Shown piece by piece: positions 7,930 through 16,073 of a DNA stretch of 64,000 nt. A program made the translations under genes and the position numbers. Where the stretch lies: positions 248,001 through 312,000 of the forward strand of contig JBMNKZ010000014.1 of assembly GCA_050952465.1 (NCBI GenBank). Reading direction: 5' to 3'. Position 1 is the stretch's first letter, and every line of letters begins with the position of its first letter. The notes below the pieces were generated by a model. It was not told where the DNA came from. It made no database searches and saw nothing but the letters and a program-made list of their open reading frames with translations. This DNA comes from DUPU01 sp050952465. Its GTDB lineage: Bacteria; Bacillota; Dehalobacteriia; Dehalobacteriales; Dehalobacteriaceae.

Positions 7930-9069
7930 TTACTGTATTTCTATAGGTTTACACAAGGCCGTATATTCCTGAGCGATCCCAAATTTCCGGTTTCTTATTA
8001 TTGATTCTTCTTCGGGATCATTAGCAGTGAAAAATGCTTGACTTAGTTCCTCATCCTCATCTGCCAAATCATATAGCTTATCACTAACTTCAATAACAGT
8101 AGCCCCCTTTACTTTTCCTTCGGCATCATGGCCTATGGCAATGATCGGCCTATTCCAGGAGCCTGGGCCAGCATTGGCGTCCCCAATATGCATTACTCCG
8201 GTACCTCCGGGGTGGGTATGAACAAATATACCTTCAAAAGGAACTAAGGATGAATAAATATCTTTCAGAGATTTCCCTTCAATATTTACAGCACTGGAGG
8301 CCAGCATACGAGAGGGAATATATCCCATACCTCCTACTACCATTTGTCCGGAAGCGGTAACGTGACCTTTTTCATCAATAATGCCAATTACCGCCACTTC
8401 TCGTCCGGATCCGGCTTCCAAAGACTTTTCCACTAGTTTTTTTGCTAAATTTTCATCGATGGAATGCACCTGTTTTCGGACAAACTCAATCCCTTGTCCC
8501 CTGATAGAACCCTCCGCCACCTCTTTACTGGGTATATCAATTATCTCCACTTCTTCACTGACATCCAGATATGCCAAACTTAGTTCAATACCCTGTCTCA
8601 ACACTTCTCGCTCTTCTTCCATACTGGATGCGGAGAGTGTCTGAATATCTACTAATTCCGATTTAGTAGCCAAATCAAAAAACTTAGGACTTGGCGTTAC
8701 TAACCCTACTCCCGTTAATCCTCGGGGCTCTTTTACTCCGATACTGATCACAGGTAAATTAAAAAAATCCACCGCACTAACATCGGTGATTAACCCGGTT
8801 TTCCCCGGCCGAGACATAATAAAAACGGCATTGTCCGGTAAATAAGTAATTCCTTCCACCAGGGAACGATTACGCATTGGTACTACTTTATTAAGAAGCA
8901 TTCTTAAAGGAACTCCGCTTAAACCCCCGTTTACCAAAGGCGTCCTGTTGCTAATTATTCCATCTTGATCGATAAACCCAATACAACCGGCATTTCGACC
9001 TTGGCCCAGTTCCAAAGTTTTCGCAACGAGCTTATTAACGATTTCCCGGGCAATCCCTTTAATCTGCAA
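7930..9069 (-). CDS. Two-half conserved protein with a JAMM-like metal motif in the second half
   Basis: I do not recognise a named function; proteins like this are, as I recall, often labelled 'peptidase S7' in Firmicutes. The 379-residue sequence is an internal duplication. Residues about 9-140 and 206-340 align along their length (for example GRNAGCIGFIDQDG with GREVAVIGIIDEKG, and VNGGLSGVPLRML with VGGMGYIPSRML). The second half carries HTHPGGTGVMHIGD at 284-297, which has the spacing H-x-H-P-x6-[S]-x2-D of JAMM metalloproteases, with His294 in place of the usual Ser. In the first half the matching positions are Met85, Arg87 and Ser98, so that copy cannot bind metal in the same way. There are no membrane segments. 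The TTG start at 9069 has GGAGGTG eight bases upstream. It stands alone, divergent from the aminotransferase gene. Confidence 0.6.
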   Translation of the reverse strand: MQIKGIAREIVNKLVAKTLELGQGRNAGCIGFIDQDGIISNRTPLVNGGLSGVPLRMLLNKVVPMRNRSLVEGITYLPDNAVFIMSRPGKTGLITDVSAVDFFNLPVISIGVKEPRGLTGVGLVTPSPKFFDLATKSELVDIQTLSASSMEEEREVLRQGIELSLAYLDVSEEVEIIDIPSKEVAEGSIRGQGIEFVRKQVHSIDENLAKKLVEKSLEAGSGREVAVIGIIDEKGHVTASGQMVVGGMGYIPSRMLASSAVNIEGKSLKDIYSSLVPFEGIFVHTHPGGTGVMHIGDANAGPGSWNRPIIAIGHDAEGKVKGATVIEVSDKLYDLADEDEELSQAFFTANDPEEESIIRNRKFGIAQEYTALCKPIEIQ

Positions 9070-9124
9070 TCCTTTTCACCTCCGAATTTTAACATAAAAC
9101 TATTATTCCTCGAAAATAAAAAAA

Positions 9125-9158
9125 TAAGCATGACCGTCACTATCCCGTGTCATGCTTA
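9125..9158 (-). terminator. Intrinsic terminator in the leader of the JAMM-like gene (possible attenuator)
   Basis: On the minus strand TAAGCATGAC and GTCATGCTTA form a 10-bp stem (9158-9149 with 9134-9125) followed by TTTTTTTATTTT. It lies between the divergent promoter region and the TTG start at 9069, so it is a terminator inside the 5' leader. Upstream in the same transcript, ACTATC (near 9181) can pair with GATAGT in the hairpin loop, which would be a competing fold. A weak promoter with -35 TTGACA (9222-9217) lies upstream. No known riboswitch class is recognised. Confidence 0.55.
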
Positions 9159-9263
9159 GATCAACCACCGTCAGATAGTTTCACATATATTAATTCATAT
9201 TACAATATCGTGATTATGTCAAATAATGTAGAAAATTATCAAGTATATTATTTATGTAAATAC

Positions 9264-9292
9264 TTGACAAAATAATAACATAACAGCATAAT
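9264..9292 (+). promoter_or_regulatory. Sigma-A-type promoter of the class V aminotransferase gene
   Basis: TTGACA at 9264-9269 and CATAAT at 9287-9292 are separated by 17 bases, about 50 bases upstream of the ATG at 9341. The surroundings are AT-rich. The -35 is a perfect consensus and the -10 differs at one position. Confidence 0.7.
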
Positions 9293-9340
9293 TTAAATAT
9301 AGGTAAAAATGTATTGACTAATAGTAAAAGGAGTGTTTGT

Positions 9341-10486
9341 ATGAAAACAAGAAAACTAGTAATGATACCTGGACCAACTCCTGTGGTAAGATCCATTCAG
9401 GATCAAATGGGAAGAGAAACTGTAGCATTCGGCGATCCGGCATTTGTCCAGGATTTTAAGGAACTCCTTCAGGACTTAAAAGTTATGTTTAATTGCAGCG
9501 GAGAGACATTTGTATTGGCAGGAACCGGAACCATGGGTATGGAAGCTGCTATTGCCAATACCACTAAGAGAGCCGACAATGTACTGATAGTTTCCCACGG
9601 ATTTTTCGGGGATCGTTTTATAGACCTTTGCAGCAGAAAAGGATTAAATGTTGATGTCCTATCAAGTGAATGGGGTCACATAGTTCCTGTAGAAAAAATT
9701 CGAGAAAAGCTAAGTGAGAAAAAGTATGCTGCTTTGACAGTTACTCATGTAGATACTTCCACCGGAGTATGCGCACCGATAGCGGAAATCGGAGAAATGA
9801 TGAAAGAATTCCCCGAAACGATATACATAGTTGACGGTGTGTGTGCTACCGCAGGTGAAGAAGAATATGTGGATAATATGGGGATAGACATACTTTTTAC
9901 AGGTTCCCAAAAGGCATTCGGAGTTGCTCCAGGACTTACGATGCTCTGGGTAGGTCAAAAAGCCTTGGAAAGACGCAAAACTTTGGGAACTATTCCGGAA
10001 TTATATGTAGATTTTGAAAAATGGCTTCCAATAATGCATGATCCGGCTAAGTATTTTGCAACACCTGCTGTCAACTTGGTATGGGCCCTTAAAGAATCTG
10101 TAAGGATTATAAAAGAAGAAGGGATTGAAAATAGGTACGATAGACATAAGAAATATGCCAAAGCTATGCAGTCAGCACTGGAAGCACTTGGCTTCAAAAT
10201 ATTAGCAAAAGAAGGCTGCAGAGCGGTGACATTATCTAACCTAATATATCCTGAAGGAATAGATGATGTAAAATTCAGAGGGCTATTGGCAGAAGAAGGC
10301 ATCATGGTAGCAGGAGGCTTGGCTGCCTATGCAGGAAAAATGTTCCGGCTAGGCCATATGGGCAATATTGATAAACATGACCTTGTATCCGTAATTGGAT
10401 CAATAGAAAGAGCATTATACAGGGCAGGCATACCTGTAGAACTTGGCAAAGGTTTAGCAATAGTGCAGAAGGGTTTGGTTGAGTAG
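9341..10486 (+). CDS. Class V PLP aminotransferase (alanine-glyoxylate aminotransferase family)
   Basis: A 381-residue fold-type I aminotransferase of the AGT/SPT/PucG group. It begins with the family's MIPGPTPV segment, and the PLP-binding lysine is Lys191 in FTGSQKAFG, preceded by the DGVCATAGEE cofactor-aspartate region. The ATG at 9341 is chosen because AAAGGAG lies just upstream; the frame is open further up but without a site. Group members transfer amino groups among alanine, serine, glycine, glyoxylate and ureidoglycine, and the substrate cannot be told from sequence. It is monocistronic, with its own promoter and a strong terminator. A relative lies at 29209-30309 in the ureide locus. 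Confidence 0.85.
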   Translation: MKTRKLVMIPGPTPVVRSIQDQMGRETVAFGDPAFVQDFKELLQDLKVMFNCSGETFVLAGTGTMGMEAAIANTTKRADNVLIVSHGFFGDRFIDLCSRKGLNVDVLSSEWGHIVPVEKIREKLSEKKYAALTVTHVDTSTGVCAPIAEIGEMMKEFPETIYIVDGVCATAGEEEYVDNMGIDILFTGSQKAFGVAPGLTMLWVGQKALERRKTLGTIPELYVDFEKWLPIMHDPAKYFATPAVNLVWALKESVRIIKEEGIENRYDRHKKYAKAMQSALEALGFKILAKEGCRAVTLSNLIYPEGIDDVKFRGLLAEEGIMVAGGLAAYAGKMFRLGHMGNIDKHDLVSVIGSIERALYRAGIPVELGKGLAIVQKGLVE

Positions 10487-10532
10487 GGAAGAGTAAAGGG
10501 TATCTAATATTTTGTAAATGGTCATTAAATAG

Positions 10533-10567
10533 GGCTGTCGCGTTAATTAATTGCAACAGCCTTTTTT
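10533..10567 (+). terminator. Rho-independent terminator of the aminotransferase gene
   Basis: GGCTGTCGC and GCAACAGCC form a 9-bp stem with one mismatch around a TA-rich loop, followed by TTTTTT at 10562-10567. It lies 47 bases after the aminotransferase stop, between convergent genes. Confidence 0.85.
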
Positions 10568-10604
10568 ACTCTGCAAGAACGGCTAAACTAGGGTATTATA
10601 TGCT

Positions 10605-11876
10605 TTATTCGGCCTCCGGGATAAGAGAAAATTCCATTTCCCGATTCTCCCAGTTACGGAGTCGGATCCAGTGACCACTGTATTTTTGAATATATTGGGG
10701 CAGAATCGGTACCTTGCCATAACCATGGGGAGCGTTAATAATATAGTTAGGTACAGCTAATCCCGAAGTATACCCCCTAAGTTTTTTCATAATCTCCATT
10801 CCTTCATCTACAGTGGTAATAAAATGTCTAGTACCTTTCACAGCTTTAGCATGAAAGATATAATATGGACGTACTCTTATTTTTAATAATTCTTGATTCA
10901 GCTTCTTCATTACATTGGGATTATTATTAATACCTTTTAGGAGCACTGCTTGGTTACCTAAAATTACGCCTGCTTCTACCAGCATGTCACAAGCTTTCTT
11001 ACTTTCAGGTGTTATCTCTCTGGGATGGTTGAACTGAGTATTAATGTAGAGTGGTGGATGTTTTTTGAGTATCGCACATAATTCCGGGGTAATACGCTGA
11101 GGCAATGTCACCAAGGTTCGAGTACCTAAGCGTTTGATTTCTATATGCTCTATTTTATCCAGTTCCGTCAACAACCAGTCAATTTGCCTATTGCTTAATA
11201 ATAAAGCATCTCCTCCGGTAATCAAAACATCACGAATTTCATGATGCTTTCGAACATAATCCAAGGCAGCTCGGAGGTTTGACTCAGTCTGGTGTCTATC
11301 CACTTCTCCGATATTCCTGCGTCTCTGACAGTGCCGGCAGTACATGCCGCATTGATTTGTCACATTTATAATTAAGCGATCAGGATATCTCCTGGTAATA
11401 CACGGAGCCGGTGAGGTAAATTCCTCGGCCATAGGATCATCGTAACCAGCTTCATCCATTTCCTCCCAGGATGGTACAGATTGTTTCATGATCGGATCTG
11501 AGAATGAATTTTCAACAATTAAAGAAGCATAATAAGGAGATACCGCCCAGCGATATTTCTGACCAACCTGTTCAATTTCAGCGAACTTTTCTTCGCTAAG
11601 GCCAAATAAATGGGATAAGGCCGAAACATTATTAATTCGGTGTGACATCTGCCACCGCCAATTATTCCAATTCTCTTCTGTTGCATTAAAATAGTCAAGT
11701 AATTTTTCCTTGTTGCTTTTTATCATTTCATCCAATTCAAACCCGGACTTAATAGTATGCTTTTTTTCCAGATAATCACCGATCTTCCTCTTAAGTTCGG
11801 CAGCCCGATCTAATGCAATGTTCTTTTTCTCTTCTTCACTAAAGCTACTAAATGGTCTTTCAACTTCCATCAACAT
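10605..11876 (-). CDS. eam: Glutamate 2,3-aminomutase (radical SAM, beta-glutamate formation)
   Basis: The 423-residue protein belongs to the KamA (lysine 2,3-aminomutase) family. The radical-SAM cluster is Cys176-x3-Cys180-x2-Cys183 (CGMYCRHC) and the PLP lysine is probably Lys388 in HGYGKVP. Lysine aminomutases use two aspartates, 37 residues apart (Asp293 and Asp330), to hold the substrate's side-chain amine. Here those positions are Lys344 (FHAKAV) and Asn381 (IINAPHG), also 37 apart. That Lys/Asn pair is the published signature of glutamate 2,3-aminomutase, which makes beta-glutamate, a compatible solute. The ATG at 11876 has AAAGGAGG upstream. The leader holds a c-di-AMP riboswitch and terminator, in keeping with osmotic control. 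The gene is monocistronic, between the aminotransferase gene and smc. Confidence 0.88.
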   Translation of the reverse strand: MLMEVERPFSSFSEEEKKNIALDRAAELKRKIGDYLEKKHTIKSGFELDEMIKSNKEKLLDYFNATEENWNNWRWQMSHRINNVSALSHLFGLSEEKFAEIEQVGQKYRWAVSPYYASLIVENSFSDPIMKQSVPSWEEMDEAGYDDPMAEEFTSPAPCITRRYPDRLIINVTNQCGMYCRHCQRRRNIGEVDRHQTESNLRAALDYVRKHHEIRDVLITGGDALLLSNRQIDWLLTELDKIEHIEIKRLGTRTLVTLPQRITPELCAILKKHPPLYINTQFNHPREITPESKKACDMLVEAGVILGNQAVLLKGINNNPNVMKKLNQELLKIRVRPYYIFHAKAVKGTRHFITTVDEGMEIMKKLRGYTSGLAVPNYIINAPHGYGKVPILPQYIQKYSGHWIRLRNWENREMEFSLIPEAE

Positions 11877-11908
11877 ATAGAATTACCTCCTTTTCTTTTT
11901 AGTCTTAT

Positions 11909-11942
11909 AAAAATAAATGCTCCGGTCAGATAAGTCCGGAGC
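11909..11942 (-). terminator. Riboswitch expression-platform terminator
   Basis: On the minus strand GCTCCGG and CCGGAGC (11942-11936 and 11925-11919) form a perfect 7-bp stem with a 10-base loop, followed by ATTTATTTTTAT. It lies between the c-di-AMP aptamer and the aminomutase ribosome-binding site, the place expected for ligand-controlled termination. Confidence 0.85.
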
Positions 11943-11964
11943 AAAAAGGTACGACAAATTAAGC

Positions 11965-12110
11965 ATAACTATGCTTTAAGTCCTCCCTTTCCACGCTTGC
12001 GAAGTTAGCTGACGGATTCGGGTTGAAAGTATAACCCTACCTCTTACGAGGATTCACCCCGGAACTTGGTTCCCCCGCTTCTTTTTAAAGAATTCAGCGA
12101 TCGAGGATCA
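11965..12110 (-). ncRNA. c-di-AMP riboswitch (ydaO/yuaA class)
   Basis: Read on the minus strand, the region holds the hallmark blocks of the ydaO-yuaA aptamer in order: GCGGGGGAACC (12077-12067), GGGGTGAATCCTCG (12062-12049), AGGTAGGGTT, then ACCCGAATCCGTCAGCTAAC near 12023-12004 and CGCAAGCGTGG. TCCTC near 12104 can pair with GAGGA near 11977 to close the aptamer. The class binds c-di-AMP and, in known cases, promotes termination, turning off osmolyte-import and wall-hydrolase genes. Here it precedes a glutamate 2,3-aminomutase gene. Outer boundaries are approximate. Confidence 0.92.
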
Positions 12111-12154
12111 TTATTTAGTTGAAATAATCCCTAAAAATTTTTATTGAATGATTT

Positions 12155-12183
12155 ATTATACCACAAATAGTAAAAAGATGCAA
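12155..12183 (-). promoter_or_regulatory. Promoter of the riboswitch-aminomutase transcript
   Basis: On the minus strand TTGCAT (12183-12178) and a perfect TATAAT (12160-12155) are 17 bases apart, just upstream of the c-di-AMP aptamer and after the smc stop. The aminomutase gene is therefore probably transcribed separately from smc. Confidence 0.8.
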
Positions 12184-12288
12184 TGGCATAATTAAATATT
12201 GAGAATATTTTAATTATTCAAATTTACTTATAAATTACCACAAAGCTAGTGTACTTTTTAATATATTAATTTGGCCCATGTGATTATC

Positions 12289-15200
12289 TCATGCGCTAAT
12301 CTCACCCAAATCTGCCAATTTAACAGATAAACTCTTAGATACGCCGCTTTCTTCCATGGTAATGCCATATAAAACATCAGCAATTTCCATCGTCCCTTGA
12401 CGGTGAGAAACAGCGATGAACTGGGTCTTGGAGGAAAGCTCGTACATATAAGCAGCAAAACGATCCACATTTGCCTCATCTAGAGCAGCTTCAATTTCAT
12501 CCAAAACACAAAAAGGACTTGGTCTTACATTAAGAATCGCAAAAAGCAGTGCAATTCCTGTCATGGCCTTTTCTCCCCCGGAAAGAAGATTCATATGCTG
12601 CAACCTTTTCCCAGGGGGCTGCACCACAATATCAATACCTGTTTCCAGAATATTCTCTGGGTTTGTGAGGCGCAATTCCGCATTTCCCCCACCAAAAAGC
12701 TTGTTAAAAGTACTATTAAAATGGATACTCACTTGATTAAAGGTTTCCTGAAACCTTTTGATCATAATTCGATCCATTTCTTCGACCACTTTAAAAAGGG
12801 CTAATCTGGCGTCCAAAAGATCCTGCTGTTGACCGGTTAAAAAGCTATGACGCTCATTAACCCGTTGGTACTCTTCAATTGAGCCAAGATTGACAGTACC
12901 TAATGAATCCATTTCTTTTATAATTTCGCTAATCCGGGATACAGCTGCCTTCCTGGAGGGTAATTCCTCTTTTTTTAGAAGGGCTTGGCTAAAACTTAAA
13001 TGAAACTTCTCCTCAAGCCTTTCTAGTTGTTTTTCCCATTCCATTTCCAGCCGGTTTTGTTTTAGTTCCCACTGATGAAGTTCTTGACCAATCTTAACTA
13101 ATTGATGATTGATTTCCTTTTCTTCCTTTTCTACCTCTGCTAAATGCTGGCTTTCCGCCGTACGCTGATGTTTTTTTTCATTTAAGATAAGATCCTTTTC
13201 TTCTTTTTGTCGGTTTAGCTGTAAACTATTATCTTTTAACCTTTGAATATCAATTTCTATTTCTGTTAACTTCTGCTCTAAACTTTCCTTTTCTCTCCTT
13301 TTTTGCTCCATCAAAGCCACTTTCGTCTCTTTTTCTTCCCGTAAGCGGTGTATGGTGCTTTTCAGAGCTGTTTCTTCCTGAGTCATAGCGGCCAGCTTGA
13401 TTTTAATTTCTGTCAAACTCTCGCTTTTTTCATTAAGACTTTCCTTTTGAGCTTTCAATTTTTCCTGTAGCGTAGATATTAAATCGGTTAGATCATCTTT
13501 TTCCTTTTCCTTCGCCTTGAGTTCTACTATAAAACCAACTTTTTCCTCAGCCAAATTATGCTTTTGATGATGATGGTCAGCTATTTCCATTTGGACGGCA
13601 GCCAGGTTTTTCTCTGCCATCTCCTGAGCCTGTTTCAGCTGAATTTGATCCCGCTGATACTCAGCTAAAGTGTGTTCTAATTCTTTAAGGCAATTCTCAT
13701 CAATCACCAGTCTATTTTTTTGTTCACTAATTTCCTGCCGTAATAATTCCAATGCACCTACTGCTTTCTGAAGTTCTTGGGACATTTCTTCGACTTTCTT
13801 TCCCAGTTCTTCAATTTCTGCCATTCGGGTTAGTAAATTACCGGCCCTTTTTTGCTGACTGCCTCCCGTAAGAGATCCCCCCGGATTAACCAAATCCCCT
13901 TCTAAAGTAACCACTCTGGCCTGATATTTTAGAACCCGAGCTGCTTCCAAAGCTGCATCCATGTCTTTTGTAACCACAATCCGCTTAAGTAAGAAATCCA
14001 CAGCGGGACGCACCTTGTCGTCACAAGATATCAATTCTGAAGCGAAACCCAGTACACCCTTTAACCCCTGAATTTTTGCTTTCATATCTTTATTATCCGG
14101 CCGATTAATCACATTTAGGGGTAAAAAGGTAGCCCTTCCCCCTCTGACGCTTTTCAAATACTGAATAGCTTTTTTGCCATCCAAATCCGTTTCGGTGACA
14201 ATATCCTGAAGCCCGCCCCCTAGGGCAGTTTCCACTGCTACCCGTACTTGATCCGGAACCTTAATTAACTCCGCCATAACTCCTACTACCCCTACTGCAC
14301 TGGGGTGTTTTTTCCGTGCCGCCAATAAAATTGCTTTTACTCCCGGATAATATCCTTCATAATCATGCTGCATTTCGGATAAAAGGTTCAAACGCGCCTT
14401 TAAAGTCTGAAGATGTTCTCTTTTTTTTAGTTCTTGTTCTGCCAATTCTCCTTCAGAACTTATCAACTGCCCAATTTCTTTTTCCCGTTTTGAAATGCTT
14501 AACTTAATTATATTCAATTCCTCTTGGATCAGACGTGACTTTTCCGTTAATTCTGTTTTTTTCCCTGCATTGCTGTGAATAAAGCTAAGAAACTCCTTTT
14601 CCTGGTTTGTCAATTTATTTAAAAGGTGGTCAAGGGTTTGAAGTTTTTGCTCACAACCGGAAATCTTATTTCTTAGATCTGCCATTACCTGTACTAGATC
14701 AAAGGCGTTATTTTTCAAAGTCTCAATTTGGTTTTCCAGGACGATAATACTATCTGCTTTTTCTTTTTGGGCACCTTCCCGATCAAATAATGATTCTTGT
14801 TCGCCTTTAATTGACTCAGACAGGGTACGCCGGTGCTCCTCCTCTTCCCTAATAGACTGGGTAAGAAAGATAATCTTTTCCTCCAATCCCTGTATCTCTT
14901 GATTAAGTCTTATTAAGTCCCCATGAAGGGTTTCCCGGCGCGCAGATATGAGTTTTCCTTCAGATTCTGTTTGCTCCGCCTGACTATGTAATTTAAACAC
15001 TTCCTGTTGCAGTTGATTGATTTCTTCATCCCATAGTTCAATATTTAAACGCAATTCTTGGATATGGGATTCACTTTTTGCCCTTAATGCTTCCAGTTCA
15101 TATGACTTTAATTGTTTCTCTTTCGTAACCTCTTTGGTCTCGCCTAACTTTTCTTTCACATCTTCCATCGTGTGAACAAGAAGATTTATTTCCAGCCGGT

Positions 15201-15867
15201 CGCTTTCCGCCTTTAACTCTTGGTACACGGCAGCTTTTTCTGCCTGTTCTTTTAATGGTTCCAATTGAGCAGATAATTCATAAATAATATCTTGGATCCG
15301 GTTCAGGCTTTCCTCCGTATCTTGGAGTTTTCTGACCGCTTCTTTTTTTCGGTTTCGATACTTCACAATGCCCGCGGTTTCTTCAATAATGCTTCTCCTC
15401 TCTTCCGGCTTAGCTGTTAATATTTCATCAACTTTACCCTGACCGATAATGGAAAAGCCGTCACTCCCCATACCCGTATCAACAAAAAGACTATGTACAT
15501 CTTTCAAACGGCAGGGCACATTATTGATTAAAAACTCCCCTTCACCTGACCGGTAGGTGCGCCTGGTGACGGTGACCTCGTTAAATTCTAAAGGCAAAAA
15601 ACCATCGCTGTTATCTAAGGTAAGACAAACCTCCGCCATACCAAGAGGCTTACGTTTTTTTGTCCCGGCAAAGATTACATCTTCCATTTTACTTCCTCGG
15701 AGGGTCTTAATGCTTTGTTCTCCCAAAACCCAACGGATCGCATCCGTAATATTGGATTTGCCGCTGCCGTTGGGACCCACAATAACCGATACCCCAGGAT
15801 TAAATTCCAATTTTGTTTTATCGATAAAGGATTTAAAACCGTGTAACTCAATACTTTTTAGGTACAT
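12289..15867 (-). CDS. smc: Chromosome segregation protein SMC
   Basis: A full-length SMC ATPase of 1192 residues: Walker A GPNGSGKSN near residues 32-40, two long coiled-coil arms, a hinge near 510-650 (GYYPGVKAIL and the GGSLTGGS region), the ABC signature LLSGGEKAM, and Walker B CVLDEIEAALD. It compacts chromosomes with ScpA/ScpB. The frame is open upstream, but the ATG at 15867 (MYLKSIELHGFKSF) has GGGGGAGG in front and matches the family N-terminus. The usual neighbours rnc and acpP are not next to it; a NapH-like gene with its own regulation lies upstream. Confidence 0.97.
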   Translation of the reverse strand: MYLKSIELHGFKSFIDKTKLEFNPGVSVIVGPNGSGKSNITDAIRWVLGEQSIKTLRGSKMEDVIFAGTKKRKPLGMAEVCLTLDNSDGFLPLEFNEVTVTRRTYRSGEGEFLINNVPCRLKDVHSLFVDTGMGSDGFSIIGQGKVDEILTAKPEERRSIIEETAGIVKYRNRKKEAVRKLQDTEESLNRIQDIIYELSAQLEPLKEQAEKAAVYQELKAESDRLEINLLVHTMEDVKEKLGETKEVTKEKQLKSYELEALRAKSESHIQELRLNIELWDEEINQLQQEVFKLHSQAEQTESEGKLISARRETLHGDLIRLNQEIQGLEEKIIFLTQSIREEEEHRRTLSESIKGEQESLFDREGAQKEKADSIIVLENQIETLKNNAFDLVQVMADLRNKISGCEQKLQTLDHLLNKLTNQEKEFLSFIHSNAGKKTELTEKSRLIQEELNIIKLSISKREKEIGQLISSEGELAEQELKKREHLQTLKARLNLLSEMQHDYEGYYPGVKAILLAARKKHPSAVGVVGVMAELIKVPDQVRVAVETALGGGLQDIVTETDLDGKKAIQYLKSVRGGRATFLPLNVINRPDNKDMKAKIQGLKGVLGFASELISCDDKVRPAVDFLLKRIVVTKDMDAALEAARVLKYQARVVTLEGDLVNPGGSLTGGSQQKRAGNLLTRMAEIEELGKKVEEMSQELQKAVGALELLRQEISEQKNRLVIDENCLKELEHTLAEYQRDQIQLKQAQEMAEKNLAAVQMEIADHHHQKHNLAEEKVGFIVELKAKEKEKDDLTDLISTLQEKLKAQKESLNEKSESLTEIKIKLAAMTQEETALKSTIHRLREEKETKVALMEQKRREKESLEQKLTEIEIDIQRLKDNSLQLNRQKEEKDLILNEKKHQRTAESQHLAEVEKEEKEINHQLVKIGQELHQWELKQNRLEMEWEKQLERLEEKFHLSFSQALLKKEELPSRKAAVSRISEIIKEMDSLGTVNLGSIEEYQRVNERHSFLTGQQQDLLDARLALFKVVEEMDRIMIKRFQETFNQVSIHFNSTFNKLFGGGNAELRLTNPENILETGIDIVVQPPGKRLQHMNLLSGGEKAMTGIALLFAILNVRPSPFCVLDEIEAALDEANVDRFAAYMYELSSKTQFIAVSHRQGTMEIADVLYGITMEESGVSKSLSVKLADLGEISA

Positions 15868-15991
15868 AACGACCTCCCCCATAAAACCCCTGGTATTTAT
15901 TGTACCATAGAAAAAAGCGCCTTGGTAGACGCCATCAGTAATAATCATCGTTCCTATAATATATTGGACTAACCTTTTTGGTTATAATATC

Positions 15992-16052
15992 GGCAATTCA
16001 CGAATCGCCCCTACAATAATTTTACATATGTAGTGGCGAGTCACGATTCGCC
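15992..16052. repeat. Inverted repeat with GTAGG-type ends
   Basis: The arm at 15992-16014 (GGCAATTCACGAATCGCC then CCTAC) and the arm at 16030-16052 (GTAGTGGCGAGTCACGATTC then GCC) are imperfect inverted copies, each with its own inner palindrome. It lies in the smc upstream region, between smc and the next gene. It shares the GTAGKG edge with the repeats at 4184-4274 and 53147-53171. Confidence 0.6.
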
Positions 16053-16073
16053 GGCTGTTTTACCCCCGACCCC

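Noticed and set aside
11941..12120. Considered a T-box or SAM riboswitch
   Set aside because: The conserved blocks (GGGGTGAATC and ACCCGAATCCGTCAGCTAAC) are those of the ydaO class, and no T-box sequence is present.
12595..15910. Several plus-strand frames of 60-117 codons
   Set aside because: All are shadows of smc; none has a ribosome-binding site or family resemblance.
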